Shown here: positions 46,982-55,514 of the stretch, piece after piece
Layout of the letters: each line of letters begins with the position of its first letter
Numbering within the stretch: position 1 is the stretch's first letter
Made by a program: the position numbers and the translations under genes
The notes under the pieces: generated by a model
What the model saw: only the letters and a program-made list of their open reading frames with translations
Database searches by the model: none
What the model was told of the DNA's origin: nothing
Origin: Pseudodonghicola flavimaris
GTDB taxonomy: Bacteria; Pseudomonadota; Alphaproteobacteria; Rhodobacterales; Rhodobacteraceae
DNA: 64,000 nt
NCBI RefSeq assembly: GCF_030164425.1
Contig: NZ_JASNJD010000001.1
Span: 1 to 64,000 of the forward strand
Direction of reading: 5' to 3'

Positions 46982-46990
46982 CGAATTTCC

Positions 46991-47019
46991 TTGAAATGCT
47001 GCGCCGCAGCATGCATATT
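46991..47019 (+). promoter_or_regulatory. Phasin 1 promoter with embedded PhaR operator
   Basis: TTGAAA and CATATT are 17 bases apart. The spacer is filled by the dyad ATGCTGC-GCC-GCAGCAT (46996-47012), so a bound repressor would block polymerase directly. The same architecture recurs at 47714. Confidence 0.7.
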
Positions 47020-47077
47020 GATCCCAGCTGATGAGGACATCGGGGCATCTCCCGGACAGCACGCGAGGATCGTGACA

Positions 47078-47521
47078 ATGGCTAAAACTCAAGACTTCAC
47101 CGCAATGATGAAAGACATGATGGGCGCTTTTCCGGTGGACACCACCGCGATGGAAGATGCCTTCAAGTCCACCGCTGCTCTGAACGAGAAACTGACGAGC
47201 GTTGCTCTCGAAGCCGCCGAAAAGACCTCGGAAATCTCGAACAAATGGACCAAAGACACCCTGGCCAAACTGGCTGAAGTGTCCAAAGCCAAGGCCGAGC
47301 CCGCCGACTACGCCAAAGCGATGAGCGATTTCGCCTCCGCTTCCGCCGAAGTTGCCGCTGAAAACATGGCCGCCTTCGCCGAGATCGCCAAGAAAGTGCA
47401 GATGGACACCGTCGAGCTGCTGATGGCCGCCGGCAAGGACATGACCGAAGATGCGACCGCCGCCGTGAAAAAGGCCACCGAAGAGGTGACCGCCGCGGCG
47501 AAGAAAGCCGCCGCGAAGTAA
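47078..47521 (+). CDS. phaP: Phasin 1 (PHB granule-associated protein)
   Basis: This 147-residue, entirely helical amphipathic protein has a phasin domain around residues 30-110 (VALEAAEKTSEISNKW, AEVAAENMAAFAEIAKKVQM) and an Ala/Lys-rich tail. It coats PHB granules and limits their coalescence. It is highly similar to the next gene, with long identical segments, showing tandem duplication. It is expressed from a promoter with a PhaR-type dyad and closed by a strong terminator. Confidence 0.9.
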   Translation: MAKTQDFTAMMKDMMGAFPVDTTAMEDAFKSTAALNEKLTSVALEAAEKTSEISNKWTKDTLAKLAEVSKAKAEPADYAKAMSDFASASAEVAAENMAAFAEIAKKVQMDTVELLMAAGKDMTEDATAAVKKATEEVTAAAKKAAAK

Positions 47522-47576
47522 GCGCGACAGAATCGCAAGCCTGCACCCCTCTCCTCCCAACCGGTGCAATTGCGAA

Positions 47577-47604
47577 GGGCAGGTCGAAAGGCCTGCCCTT
47601 TTTT
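47577..47604 (+). terminator. Rho-independent terminator after phasin 1
   Basis: GGGCAGG-(8-base loop)-CCTGCCC followed by six T. Confidence 0.92.
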
Positions 47605-47690
47605 CATGTCTTCTGATTGGAATTTCTGTTTCCGAGGGGCGGCCAGGATGTTTTTCCTGTCCGCCCGTCCCGTTGGGGCTGTAGAATTTT

Positions 47691-47705
47691 TGCTGCAATG
47701 CAGCA
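47691..47705. promoter_or_regulatory. Upstream PhaR-type site before phasin 2
   Basis: TGCTGC-AAT-GCAGCA, a perfect 6-3-6 dyad of the PhaR pattern, 13 bases before the promoter-embedded dyad. Confidence 0.65.
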
Positions 47706-47713
47706 TTCTCCTC

Positions 47714-47742
47714 TTGAAATGCTGCGGTGCAGCATTCATATT
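47714..47742 (+). promoter_or_regulatory. Phasin 2 promoter with embedded PhaR operator
   Basis: TTGAAA - 17 bases - CATATT, the spacer filled by AATGCTGC-GGT-GCAGCATT (47718-47736), a perfect 8-3-8 dyad. It is nearly identical to the phasin 1 promoter. Confidence 0.7.
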
Positions 47743-47816
47743 CCTGTCAGCAACCGAGGGCATGATGATGGGATCGGATGAACCTCACTGGCCCGTATTC
47801 TACAAGGAAGAAGACC

Positions 47817-48281
47817 ATGACCAATACCAAAGACTTTTCCAACATGATCAAGGACATGATGGGCGGTAGCTTCCCGGTCGACATGTCGGCGATGGAAGAT
47901 GCCTTCAAGACCTCCGCGTCGCTGAATGAGAAGCTGTCCTCCGTGGCTCTCGAAGCCGCTGGTAAATCTGCAGAAATCTCCAACAAATGGGCCATCGACA
48001 CGCTGTCGAAGCTGAATGAGATGTCGCGTGCCAAGGCTGAGCCGGCCGATTACGCCAAGGCGATGACCGATTTCGCCGCCGCCTCCGCCGAAGTCGCAGC
48101 CGAGAACATGGCCGCCTTCGCCGAAATCGCCAAGAAAGTGCAGATGGACACCGTCGAACTGATGATGGCTGCCGGCAAGGACATGACCGAAGATGCAAGC
48201 GCGGCCATGAAAAAGGCCACCGATGGCGTCACCGCAGCGGCCAAGAAGGCCACCACTGCCGCAGCCAAAGCTGCGAAGTAA
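47817..48281 (+). CDS. phaP: Phasin 2 (PHB granule-associated protein, paralogue of phasin 1)
   Basis: This 154-residue amphipathic helical protein is alignable over its whole length with phasin 1; the segment around ENMAAFAEIAKKVQMDTVEL is identical. The tail is slightly longer and more Thr/Ala-rich. ATG at 47817 has AAGGAAGAAG upstream; the ORF is open 39 bases earlier but without support. It has its own PhaR-controlled promoter and a terminator before phaR, so the two phasins can be expressed separately. Confidence 0.9.
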   Translation: MTNTKDFSNMIKDMMGGSFPVDMSAMEDAFKTSASLNEKLSSVALEAAGKSAEISNKWAIDTLSKLNEMSRAKAEPADYAKAMTDFAAASAEVAAENMAAFAEIAKKVQMDTVELMMAAGKDMTEDASAAMKKATDGVTAAAKKATTAAAKAAK

Positions 48282-48318
48282 GCTGCAATCCCGGGAAATG
48301 GGATTGAAAATCAAAGGG

Positions 48319-48355
48319 GCGGGCCGATGCGGCCCGCTCTTTCTTTTTTATTTTT
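48319..48355 (+). terminator. Rho-independent terminator after phasin 2
   Basis: GCGGGCC-GATGC-GGCCCGC followed by a T-rich tract of about 18 bases. Confidence 0.9.
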
Positions 48356-48403
48356 GGTCGCATAGTGTTTTCCGCAAGCATCATGTCTCTTGGAGGGCAA
48401 GAC

Positions 48404-48967
48404 GTGGCAGAAGACCAAAAACCCCTGCTGATCAAGCGGTATGCGAGCCGCCGGCTCTATAATACCGAAACCAGCGATTACGTCACGCTGGAGGATATCG
48501 CGGGGTTTATCCGCGAGGGTCGGGAGGTCCAGATCGTCGATCTGAAAACCGGGGACGACCTGACGCGGCAATATCTGCTGCAGATCATCGCCGAACATGA
48601 AAGCCGTGGCGAGAACGTGCTGCCGGTGAACGTGCTGAACGACCTGGTGCGCAGCTATATGGTGCCGGGCGGCGGGATGATGCCGCAGTTCCTGCAAAGC
48701 TCCTTCGAAATGCTGCGCGAAAGCCAGTCCAAGATGATGGAGAACATGAACGCGATGAACCCGATGGCCAAGATCCCCGGGTTCGAGGCGATGAAGGCGC
48801 AGCAGGAGGCGTTTCTGAAGGCGATGACCGGTGGGCTCGGCAGCAGCTGGTCGGGGCCGGGGCGCGATGCGGCGGAAGACGGCAAGACCGGCGGCGAGGA
48901 CGAAGACCTAGACGCGATCAAGCGCCAGCTCGCCGATCTGCAGCAGAAACTGTCGAAGCTGAAATAG
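48404..48967 (+). CDS. phaR: Polyhydroxyalkanoate synthesis repressor PhaR
   Basis: This 187-residue repressor has a conserved amino-terminal DNA-binding domain KRYASRRLYNTETSDYV (about 8-24) and the PHB accumulation domain to about 100, ending in a low-complexity/coiled tail. PhaR binds PHB and the phasin promoters: free PhaR represses phaP, and granule formation titrates it away. GTG at 48404 follows TTGGAGGGCAAGAC and gives the conserved start; ATGs at 48365 and 48383 lie before this ribosome binding site. Confidence 0.94.
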   Translation: MAEDQKPLLIKRYASRRLYNTETSDYVTLEDIAGFIREGREVQIVDLKTGDDLTRQYLLQIIAEHESRGENVLPVNVLNDLVRSYMVPGGGMMPQFLQSSFEMLRESQSKMMENMNAMNPMAKIPGFEAMKAQQEAFLKAMTGGLGSSWSGPGRDAAEDGKTGGEDEDLDAIKRQLADLQQKLSKLK

Positions 48968-48973
48968 CCCGGC

Positions 48974-49876
48974 TCAGCCGTAGCGGATGGGGCTGCGCAG
49001 CCGTGGCTCCTCCAGCCATTCGAAATAGGTCGACCGCAGCGCCAGGGCCACCGGTCCCGGGGCGCGGTTGGAAAAGCTCTGGTCATCGATCCGGGCCACC
49101 GGGATCACGCCGCCGCCGGAGGAGGAGAGAAACACCTCATCCGCCTGCTGCAATTCCTCAAGCGGCAAGGCGCGTTCCTCGACCCGCAGGCCTCTGGCGC
49201 GGGCGATCTCCATCACCGTTTGCCGGGTGATCCCCTGCAGCACCCCATGCTCCGGGGTAACCAGTACCTCGCCGAACAGGGCAAAGACGTTGAAACCGGG
49301 GCCTTCGGTGACATTGCCCTGATGATCCAGCAGCATGGTGGTTTCGAAGCCCTGCTCCTTCGCCTCGAACAGACCGGAGGTGAAATCGCCCCAGTGGTAG
49401 TTCTTGGCGCGCGGATCGACGCTGTCGCGCGGGATGCGGCGGACCGATTTGGCGATCCAGACGCTGGTGCCCTTTTCCGCCTGCTCCGGTTTGACGATAT
49501 GCACGTAAGGCACGCACCAGGCGTAGAAATGGTTGCTGCAATCGCGCGGATCGCGGCTGCCCGGCACGGTATTGGGTCCGCGGGCGGCAACCATGGCGAC
49601 ATAGGCGTCCTGCAGGCCGCTGGCGGCGACCATTTCCTCCAGCGCGGCATGCACCTCGAAACGGTCCATCAGGATGTTCATCCGCACCGCCTGGATCGAA
49701 GCGAAGAACCGGTCGAGGTAGTCGTGCAGCCGGAAAAAGGCGCCGCCCCAGACCGGCGCCACGTCATAGGTGATGTCGGAGTGGGTCAGCCCCCAGTCGG
49801 TGACGCCGATGGAGGCTTCGGAAATCGGGAGGATACGGCCGCCGATCCAGGCAGCCCCGTGGCTGAGATCTGTCAT
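48974..49876 (-). CDS. Class IV PLP-dependent aminotransferase (branched-chain / D-amino acid / (R)-amine type)
   Basis: This is a 300-residue fold-type IV enzyme. PLP lysine is Lys158 in RAKNYHWGD, and the glutamate binding the cofactor nitrogen is in VTEGPGFNVFA. It resembles branched-chain aminotransferase-like and (R)-selective amine transaminase-like proteins rather than the housekeeping IlvE. Convergent with phaR (6-base gap), no codirectional partner. Substrate not assignable. Confidence 0.82.
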   Translation of the reverse strand: MTDLSHGAAWIGGRILPISEASIGVTDWGLTHSDITYDVAPVWGGAFFRLHDYLDRFFASIQAVRMNILMDRFEVHAALEEMVAASGLQDAYVAMVAARGPNTVPGSRDPRDCSNHFYAWCVPYVHIVKPEQAEKGTSVWIAKSVRRIPRDSVDPRAKNYHWGDFTSGLFEAKEQGFETTMLLDHQGNVTEGPGFNVFALFGEVLVTPEHGVLQGITRQTVMEIARARGLRVEERALPLEELQQADEVFLSSSGGGVIPVARIDDQSFSNRAPGPVALALRSTYFEWLEEPRLRSPIRYG

Positions 49877-49986
49877 CCGCCAAGCGTGGCGCGGCGGCCG
49901 GGTTTTGGCAAGTGCCGGCGATCCCTGCCATGGCGTCAGGCGCAGGGCTGGCCTAGTCTGGCGGCAGCTCTGAGAGGGAGAAGATC

Positions 49987-50844
49987 ATGCCGTTGCGAAC
50001 CGCTGCCGCCGCACTGGCGGTAATCCTGGGCTGCGGGCTGGGCGGCTGGGGGCCGGTTTCGGCCCTGGCCGAGGTGGCAAAGCCGGACCCTGGTCCGCTG
50101 CATGAAGATGTCTTCGTGCCGGCACTGGATGCGATCTGCGGGCGGGGGCGGGCGTTGCAGAGCGGCTGTGCCGCGATCCGGGCCCGGCGGGTGCTGCCGG
50201 CGGAGACCTCGCCGTGGCGGGCGATCGGGCGGGTGAATTTCGCCAGCATCGGTCTGCGCCAGCACTGCACCGGCACACTGATCGCGGATCGATGGGTGCT
50301 GACCGCGGCGCATTGCCTGTATAATTTCCCGCGCAAATCCTGGATCCCGGCGACCAGCCTGCGCTTTGCCGCCGGCTATCAGCGTGGCACCGCGGTGGCG
50401 CAGGCGACGGTGCGCCGCTACATCACCGATCCGCTGCAGGACCCGCAGAGCCGCGATTTTCGCGGCGGCGTGGCGCAGGACTGGGCGTTGCTGGAGCTGG
50501 AGGCGCCGTTGGGCCGCGATCTGGGGCTTCTGCCGCTGGTGGAGACCCCGCAGGAGGGGGAGGCGGTGGCGCTGGCCGGCTATGCCGCGCTGCGGCCGCA
50601 TGTGCTGACGCGGGCGGAAGACTGCGGGGGCTGGCACTGGCTGGCAGGCGGAGCGGTGGGGCTGTCCCATTGCGCGGCGATGCCCGGCGATTCCGGCGCG
50701 CCGATGCTGGTGGCACGGCAGGAGGGCTGGGCGGTGGCCGGTCTCTTTTCCACCATCGCGGTGGATGGCGATGGCGGCACAGCCAGCCTGGCGGTGGCCG
50801 TTGCCGCCCCGGCCCGGGCGTTGCGCCGGGCGCTGGAGGAGTAG
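49987..50844 (+). CDS. Secreted trypsin-like serine protease
   Basis: This is a 285-residue S1-family protein with a signal peptide at residues 1-28 (SALA-EV). The triad is His109 (LTAAHC), Asp165 (AQDWALLEL) and Ser236 (MPGDSGAPM). Cysteine pairs around the histidine loop and Cys229 suggest extracellular disulfides. No PDZ domain, so not a DegP. Start supported by GAGGGAGAAG. Single gene with ~110-140 bases on each side. Confidence 0.85.
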   Translation: MPLRTAAAALAVILGCGLGGWGPVSALAEVAKPDPGPLHEDVFVPALDAICGRGRALQSGCAAIRARRVLPAETSPWRAIGRVNFASIGLRQHCTGTLIADRWVLTAAHCLYNFPRKSWIPATSLRFAAGYQRGTAVAQATVRRYITDPLQDPQSRDFRGGVAQDWALLELEAPLGRDLGLLPLVETPQEGEAVALAGYAALRPHVLTRAEDCGGWHWLAGGAVGLSHCAAMPGDSGAPMLVARQEGWAVAGLFSTIAVDGDGGTASLAVAVAAPARALRRALEE

Positions 50845-50920
50845 CCTAGATCCGGAACGCGCCTGCGGCGTGTGCCTTCGGCGAGGATATTCTCAACCAG
50901 AAAAAGACGCAGGTATGAAA

Positions 50921-50954
50921 CGGCCGGCCGGGTCGCGCAGGACCGGGCCGGCCG
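50921..50954 (-). terminator. Possible terminator of the DegT-type gene
   Basis: A strong hairpin (CGGCCGGCC/GGCCGGCCG with an inner GGTC/GACC) lies 28 bases after the minus-strand stop. It is followed on that strand only by TTTC, so termination efficiency is uncertain. Confidence 0.5.
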
Positions 50955-50981
50955 AAGATGGGGCTGTGCCAGCAGGTTGGC

Positions 50982-52199
50982 TCAGGTGCCGTAGGCGCGC
51001 AGCTGACCGGCAGCGGTTTCGGCGGCTTCGATCAGCACCTCGGCCACGGCGTCGAGCTGATCGGTCTTGAGGTAGACCGGCAGCCGCACGTCACAGGCGC
51101 GCATCAGCATGGCGCGGGTCTGCGGCAGCTCCGGCAGGTCGGGGATGAACTGCCAGTTCCAGAAGGCGCGGGCGTTATCCGTGCTCATCCCGAAGATCTG
51201 CACCTTGACGCCGGCCGCGGCCGCCGCCTCGGCGAAGGCGCGGGTCTGATCGTCGTCGAAACCGACCACGTTGAACTGGATCGAATCCGGGGCGCGAACC
51301 TCCGGGCCCAGCGGATCGGGGACCGAGAGATAGGGGCAGGCGTTCAGCCGGGCGGCGACGTAGTCGTGGTTGGCGCGGCCATCGGTGATGCGGCGGACCA
51401 GCTCGGGCAGCTGCGGTCGGATCACGGCGGCGGAGAGGTTGCTCATCCTGAGGTTATAGAGCGGCAGCTGGTTCTGCCAGCGTTCGAAGGCGGCCTGCAG
51501 CGCGCCGGTGTTGTCGCCGCGCGGGCCCTTGTGTTTCTGCCAGTTGTGTTCGTAGGCGCCTGACATGATCACCGCGCGGGCGACCAGATCGGCATCGTCG
51601 GTGATCAGGATCCCGCCTTCGCCGGCGTTGATCATCTTGTAGGACTGGAAGGAGAAACAGCCGATCTTGCCGATGGTGCCGATGTTGCGCCCGGCCCAGG
51701 TGGTGCCCAGAGAATGCGCGGCGTCCTCGATCACCGGGATGTCGCGCGCGGCGCAGAGCGTCATGATCGCATCCATGTCGCTGGTGTGGCCGCGCATGTG
51801 GCTGATGATGACGGCGGCGATATCCTGATCGAGCTTGGCTTCGAAATCGGCCAGATCGATGCGGTAATTGTCGCCGACCTCGCACAGCACCGGGTAGCAA
51901 TCAGCGTGGATCACCGAAGAGGGCACCGCAGCAAAGGTGAAGCCGGGGATCAGCACGCGGGCGTCGCGCGGCAGGTCCAGCGCCTTCAGCGACAGAAACA
52001 GGGCCGCTGAACAGGAAGAGACGGCGAGCGCGTATTTCGCGCCGATCATCTCGGCGAATTCGCTTTCCAGGAGCGAGACCGGCGCGTCCTGCGGCGCGGT
52101 GTAACGAAACAGATCGCCCGACTGCAGCAGGGCGTCGATGGCATCGCGGGCCGCCGGAGGGATGGGTTCGGCGTCGTGGACGTTCGGGGGAAGAGCCAT
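50982..52199 (-). CDS. DegT/DnrJ/EryC1/StrS-family sugar aminotransferase
   Basis: This 405-residue PLP enzyme transaminates keto-sugars of nucleotide sugars. PLP lysine Lys188 in FSFQSYKMINAGEGG, Asp159 (VIEDAAHSLG) for the pyridine nitrogen, and SSCSAALFLSLKAL for phosphate binding are all present. ATG at 52199 is set by conservation and AGGA upstream; the longer open frame is spurious. No sugar biosynthesis genes adjoin it, which is unusual for this family. Confidence 0.87.
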   Translation of the reverse strand: MALPPNVHDAEPIPPAARDAIDALLQSGDLFRYTAPQDAPVSLLESEFAEMIGAKYALAVSSCSAALFLSLKALDLPRDARVLIPGFTFAAVPSSVIHADCYPVLCEVGDNYRIDLADFEAKLDQDIAAVIISHMRGHTSDMDAIMTLCAARDIPVIEDAAHSLGTTWAGRNIGTIGKIGCFSFQSYKMINAGEGGILITDDADLVARAVIMSGAYEHNWQKHKGPRGDNTGALQAAFERWQNQLPLYNLRMSNLSAAVIRPQLPELVRRITDGRANHDYVAARLNACPYLSVPDPLGPEVRAPDSIQFNVVGFDDDQTRAFAEAAAAAGVKVQIFGMSTDNARAFWNWQFIPDLPELPQTRAMLMRACDVRLPVYLKTDQLDAVAEVLIEAAETAAGQLRAYGT

Positions 52200-52438
52200 A
52201 TTTCGAATTCCTGAAGTGAACCTTCGGGAAAGGTAAAACAGATGCGCCGGGAAGCCAAGCGCGCAGAGCGGCCGACGGGAAAAAACCCTGCCACGACTGT
52301 CGCGCAGGGCGACCAAGCTTTGTGCGACCTCCGGGAGCGGCGAGATGAACGCTCAGATCATGATAGAAATCGTCACAATTCGCCGGCAGACTGAAAATTC
52401 GAAAATTTTATTTATCCTTTTTTGTGGGGAAGCGTGAA

Positions 52439-54052
52439 ATGGTCTTTTGGAAGAAACTGGGAAAACAGACCCAGGTGAATGAACGCGTTTCGGGGGAGCA
52501 GGACGATATCAGCATTGCCGCCCTGCCGGACGGCGGGTTTGTCGCCGTCTGGGAAGGGCCGACGGCGGAGAGCGGCAGAAACGCGATTTACCAGCGCGTT
52601 TACGACGCCAAGGGCAATCCGCTGACGGCGGAGGTCGTCATCAGCACCGAGAGTGCCCGGTCGCAGTCCAACCCGATGGTGGAGGTGCTGGAGGAGGGAG
52701 CCTGGGTGGTGGTCTGGGAAGACTGGGACAGCGGCCGCGATTTCGGCCGTGTCGCGGCGCGGATGTTCTCCGCCGAGGGCGACGCTCTCGGCGATCAGTT
52801 CCAGGTCAACAGCCGTGAGACCGGCGCGGAATACGGCCATGCGGTAACCGCGCTCGACAGCGGCGGGTTTCTGATCACCTGGTACGGGGCTGGGGCGGAT
52901 GGCGACGGGACCGGGATCCGCGCCCAGGTGTTCAGTGCCTCCGGCGACAAGATTCGTCGTGAGTTCACCGTCAACCAGCAGACCGAGGCGGATCAGAAAT
53001 ACCCGGAGGCGATCACGCTCAGTTCCGGGCAGGTTGTCGTCTCCTGGCAGGAACCGCTGCTTGACGGCGACGGAGAGCGGATCGGCAATCAGTCCTTCGG
53101 GCAGATCCTGACCTCCAACGGCCGCAAGCCGGTCGGCGAGACCTTCGAGATCTTCGCCGATCAGGACTTCAACGGCGTCTACGACCTCGCCGCGCTCGCG
53201 GATGGGTCATTCGTTGCCGTCGGCTGGAACAGGACCGAGGGCTATAACGGGGCCGTGGTGCAGATCTTCGACAAATCCGGGGTCGCACTGGGGGACAGCT
53301 GGGTGGTGATGGTCCCCGGCGCCTCGACCTACGACACCCAGGTCGCGGCGACGCCGGAGGGCGGCTTCGTGGTCTCGGCCACGGTGGATTTCTATGGCAC
53401 GGAGACGACCGCGGGGCGGGAAGATACCTATATCCAGCGGTTCGATGCCGATGGGCAGCCGGTCGGGCCCTTCGCCATGGCGAACAGGGACGACGGCGAT
53501 GGCGCCTATCAGTACGATGCCGATCTGACGGTTCTGCGCGATGGAACCCTGGTTGTCGCCTATGAGGACTGGAACGCGGACGGCGACGACGAGGGCGTGT
53601 TCTTTCTGCGCTTCGCGGCGCAGACGGCCGGGACCGCGGCGAACGAGAAGATCGTCGGCAGCCGCAAGGCGGATGCCATCCTCGGCGCCGGTGGCAAGGA
53701 TGAGTTGGTCGGCAAGGCCGGCGACGATGCGCTTTACGGTGGCAAGGGCGGCGACAAGCTGGTCGGCGGCAAGGGGGCCGATCTGCTCGATGGCGGGCAG
53801 GGGCGCGATGTGCTGGTCGGCCAGGCGGGGGCGGATCTCTTCGTCTTCGGCACCGGCTATGGGGCGGATGTGGTGCGCGACTTCCGCGACGATGTCGACA
53901 CGCTGGCCTTTGATGGGCTGGGCAGCAAACGCGCGGTTCTGAAACATGCCGATCAGGTCGGCGACGATGTGGTCTTTGCCTTCGGCGATGGCGACAGGCT
54001 GACGATCCGCAACACCACCGTCGCGGAGCTTAAGGACGATATCCTGATCTGA
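52439..54052 (+). CDS. RTX calcium-binding protein with a propeller-like repeat domain
   Basis: This is a 537-residue acidic protein without signal peptide. Residues 407-471 hold five to six glycine/aspartate nonapeptides of the RTX type (GKAGDDALYGGKGGDKLVGG), followed by a 66-residue end suited to type I secretion. Residues 1-400 consist of about seven imperfect repeats of 50-60 residues, each with a strand like GGFVAVWE and an R-V-Y/F-D-x-x-G-x-P strand pair, suggestive of a seven-bladed beta-propeller. ATG at 52439 follows GGGGAAGCG. No type I secretion genes are nearby. Confidence 0.82.
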   Translation: MVFWKKLGKQTQVNERVSGEQDDISIAALPDGGFVAVWEGPTAESGRNAIYQRVYDAKGNPLTAEVVISTESARSQSNPMVEVLEEGAWVVVWEDWDSGRDFGRVAARMFSAEGDALGDQFQVNSRETGAEYGHAVTALDSGGFLITWYGAGADGDGTGIRAQVFSASGDKIRREFTVNQQTEADQKYPEAITLSSGQVVVSWQEPLLDGDGERIGNQSFGQILTSNGRKPVGETFEIFADQDFNGVYDLAALADGSFVAVGWNRTEGYNGAVVQIFDKSGVALGDSWVVMVPGASTYDTQVAATPEGGFVVSATVDFYGTETTAGREDTYIQRFDADGQPVGPFAMANRDDGDGAYQYDADLTVLRDGTLVVAYEDWNADGDDEGVFFLRFAAQTAGTAANEKIVGSRKADAILGAGGKDELVGKAGDDALYGGKGGDKLVGGKGADLLDGGQGRDVLVGQAGADLFVFGTGYGADVVRDFRDDVDTLAFDGLGSKRAVLKHADQVGDDVVFAFGDGDRLTIRNTTVAELKDDILI

Positions 54053-54068
54053 CCCGATACCAGGCTGG

Positions 54069-54108
54069 TCCGCCCCTCCGGCCCTGTCTGGCGGCCGGGG
54101 CGGGCGGA
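54069..54108. terminator. Possible bidirectional hairpin between convergent genes
   Basis: Imperfect GC-rich hairpin TCCGCCC.../...GGGCGGA between the convergent RTX and oxidase genes. No T run on either strand, so the call is weak. Confidence 0.35.
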
Positions 54109-55419
54109 TCAGATCCCCAGCCGGTCGCGCAGGCCGAACCAGGTCATCGCCAGCACCAACAGCGGTGTGCGGAAGCCCGGGCCGCCGGGGAAGGGGGTGT
54201 TGGGCACCTGCGCCATGGTGTCGAAGCCTGCGGCCTCGCCCCGGATCGCCTCGGCTATCAGGTAGCCCGCATGGGTGGCGGTGCCGACGCCGTGGCCGGA
54301 GTAGCCGGAGGCCGACAGCACATTCGGCCGCAGCCGGGTCAGATAGGGCATCCGCTTCATGGTGATCGCCAATGTGCCGCCCCAGGCGTAATCGATCCGC
54401 ACGTCGCGCAGATGCGGATAGATCTCCAGCATCGGCTTTCTGACCTTGTCGGTGATGCTGGCGGGAAATCGGTAGCCATAGCTTTCACCGCCGCCGAACA
54501 GCAGCCGCCCGTCGGGGCTGAGCCGGAAGTAATTGACCACGAACCGGCTGTCGGCGACGGCGATATCCTTGGTCAGGACCTTCGCGGTGTCGGCGCCCAG
54601 CGGTTCGGTGGCGATGATGAAGTTGTTGATCGGCATCACCCGGCTGGCGACGCGCTTTTCCAGCCCGCCGAGATAGCCGTTGCAGGCCAAGATGACATGA
54701 TCCGCGGTGACGGTGCCGCCAGCGGTCTTCAGCCTGACCTGCGCGCCTTCCTCGATCGCCTGCACCTCGGTCCGCTCGAAGAGGCGTACACCGGCGCCGG
54801 CGGCGGCGCGGGCCAGCCCCAGCGCGTATTTCAACGGATGCAGATGCGCCGCGTCCCAGTCGACAATGCCGCCGCGGTAATCGGGCGAGGGGCAGAGCGC
54901 GTGAAACGCCTCGCGGTCCAGAAGCTCCAGCGACCGATAGCCATAGCGATCCTGCAGGTGGCGGCCGTAATCGTGCAGATGCTGGACATCGCCTTTGGAG
55001 GAGCCGGACCAGGCCACCCCGGGCCGGAGATCGCAGTCGATGCCATGGCGGGCGATCAGCCCCTTGGTGATGGCCTTGGCCTCTTCCGCCAGCTGCCACA
55101 GCTTGTCGGCCTCGGTGCGGCCGGTCAGCTTTTCCAGCGCATCCTGCGGCAAACGCTGGCCGCTGCCGAGCTGGCCGCCATTGCGCCCGGAGGCGCCGAA
55201 GCCGACGCGATTGGCCTCCAGCAGCACCACGTCGAGGCCGGCCTCGGCCAGATGCAGGGCGGCGGAGAGGCCGGTGAAGCCGGCCCCGACGATGCAGACA
55301 TCGGCGCGGGTGTCGGTCTCGAGCGCGGCAAAGGGATCGAGCGCGGGGGCGGTCGCGGCATACCAGCTGTCGGGATAGCTGCCGGGCGTGTCGTTGGAAT
55401 AGAGCAGGTTCAGGCCCAT
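54109..55419 (-). CDS. puuB: Gamma-glutamylputrescine oxidase-like FAD oxidoreductase
   Basis: This 436-residue DAO-family flavoenzyme has the FAD-binding GxGxxG segment VCIVGAGFTGLSAA (about 41-54) and a GRNGGQ block, and ends with a hydrophobic SGYSGHGVGTATHAG. PuuB oxidises gamma-glutamylated putrescine to an aldehyde. The neighbouring glutamine-synthetase-like and amidotransferase genes on the same strand support this role. It is the last gene of the puu group; 95 bases with a hairpin separate it from the preceding puuA-like gene. Other amine substrates are possible. Confidence 0.85.
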   Translation of the reverse strand: MGLNLLYSNDTPGSYPDSWYAATAPALDPFAALETDTRADVCIVGAGFTGLSAALHLAEAGLDVVLLEANRVGFGASGRNGGQLGSGQRLPQDALEKLTGRTEADKLWQLAEEAKAITKGLIARHGIDCDLRPGVAWSGSSKGDVQHLHDYGRHLQDRYGYRSLELLDREAFHALCPSPDYRGGIVDWDAAHLHPLKYALGLARAAAGAGVRLFERTEVQAIEEGAQVRLKTAGGTVTADHVILACNGYLGGLEKRVASRVMPINNFIIATEPLGADTAKVLTKDIAVADSRFVVNYFRLSPDGRLLFGGGESYGYRFPASITDKVRKPMLEIYPHLRDVRIDYAWGGTLAITMKRMPYLTRLRPNVLSASGYSGHGVGTATHAGYLIAEAIRGEAAGFDTMAQVPNTPFPGGPGFRTPLLVLAMTWFGLRDRLGI

Positions 55420-55473
55420 CGCCGGTCCTTTCCGCGCCCGAAGGCGGCTTCTTCTCTGTCAAAATACTCAAAT

Positions 55474-55494
55474 CCCCCGGCCCGCGGCCGGGGG
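55474..55494 (-). other. Intercistronic hairpin between puuA-like and puuB-like genes
   Basis: CCCCCGGCC-CGC-GGCCGGGGG, 20 bases after the puuA-like stop. It is followed by ATTTGAGTATTTT on the minus strand; it may partly terminate or protect the upstream mRNA. Confidence 0.55.
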
Positions 55495-55514
55495 CGACGC
55501 TGGCCGGTCCGGGC

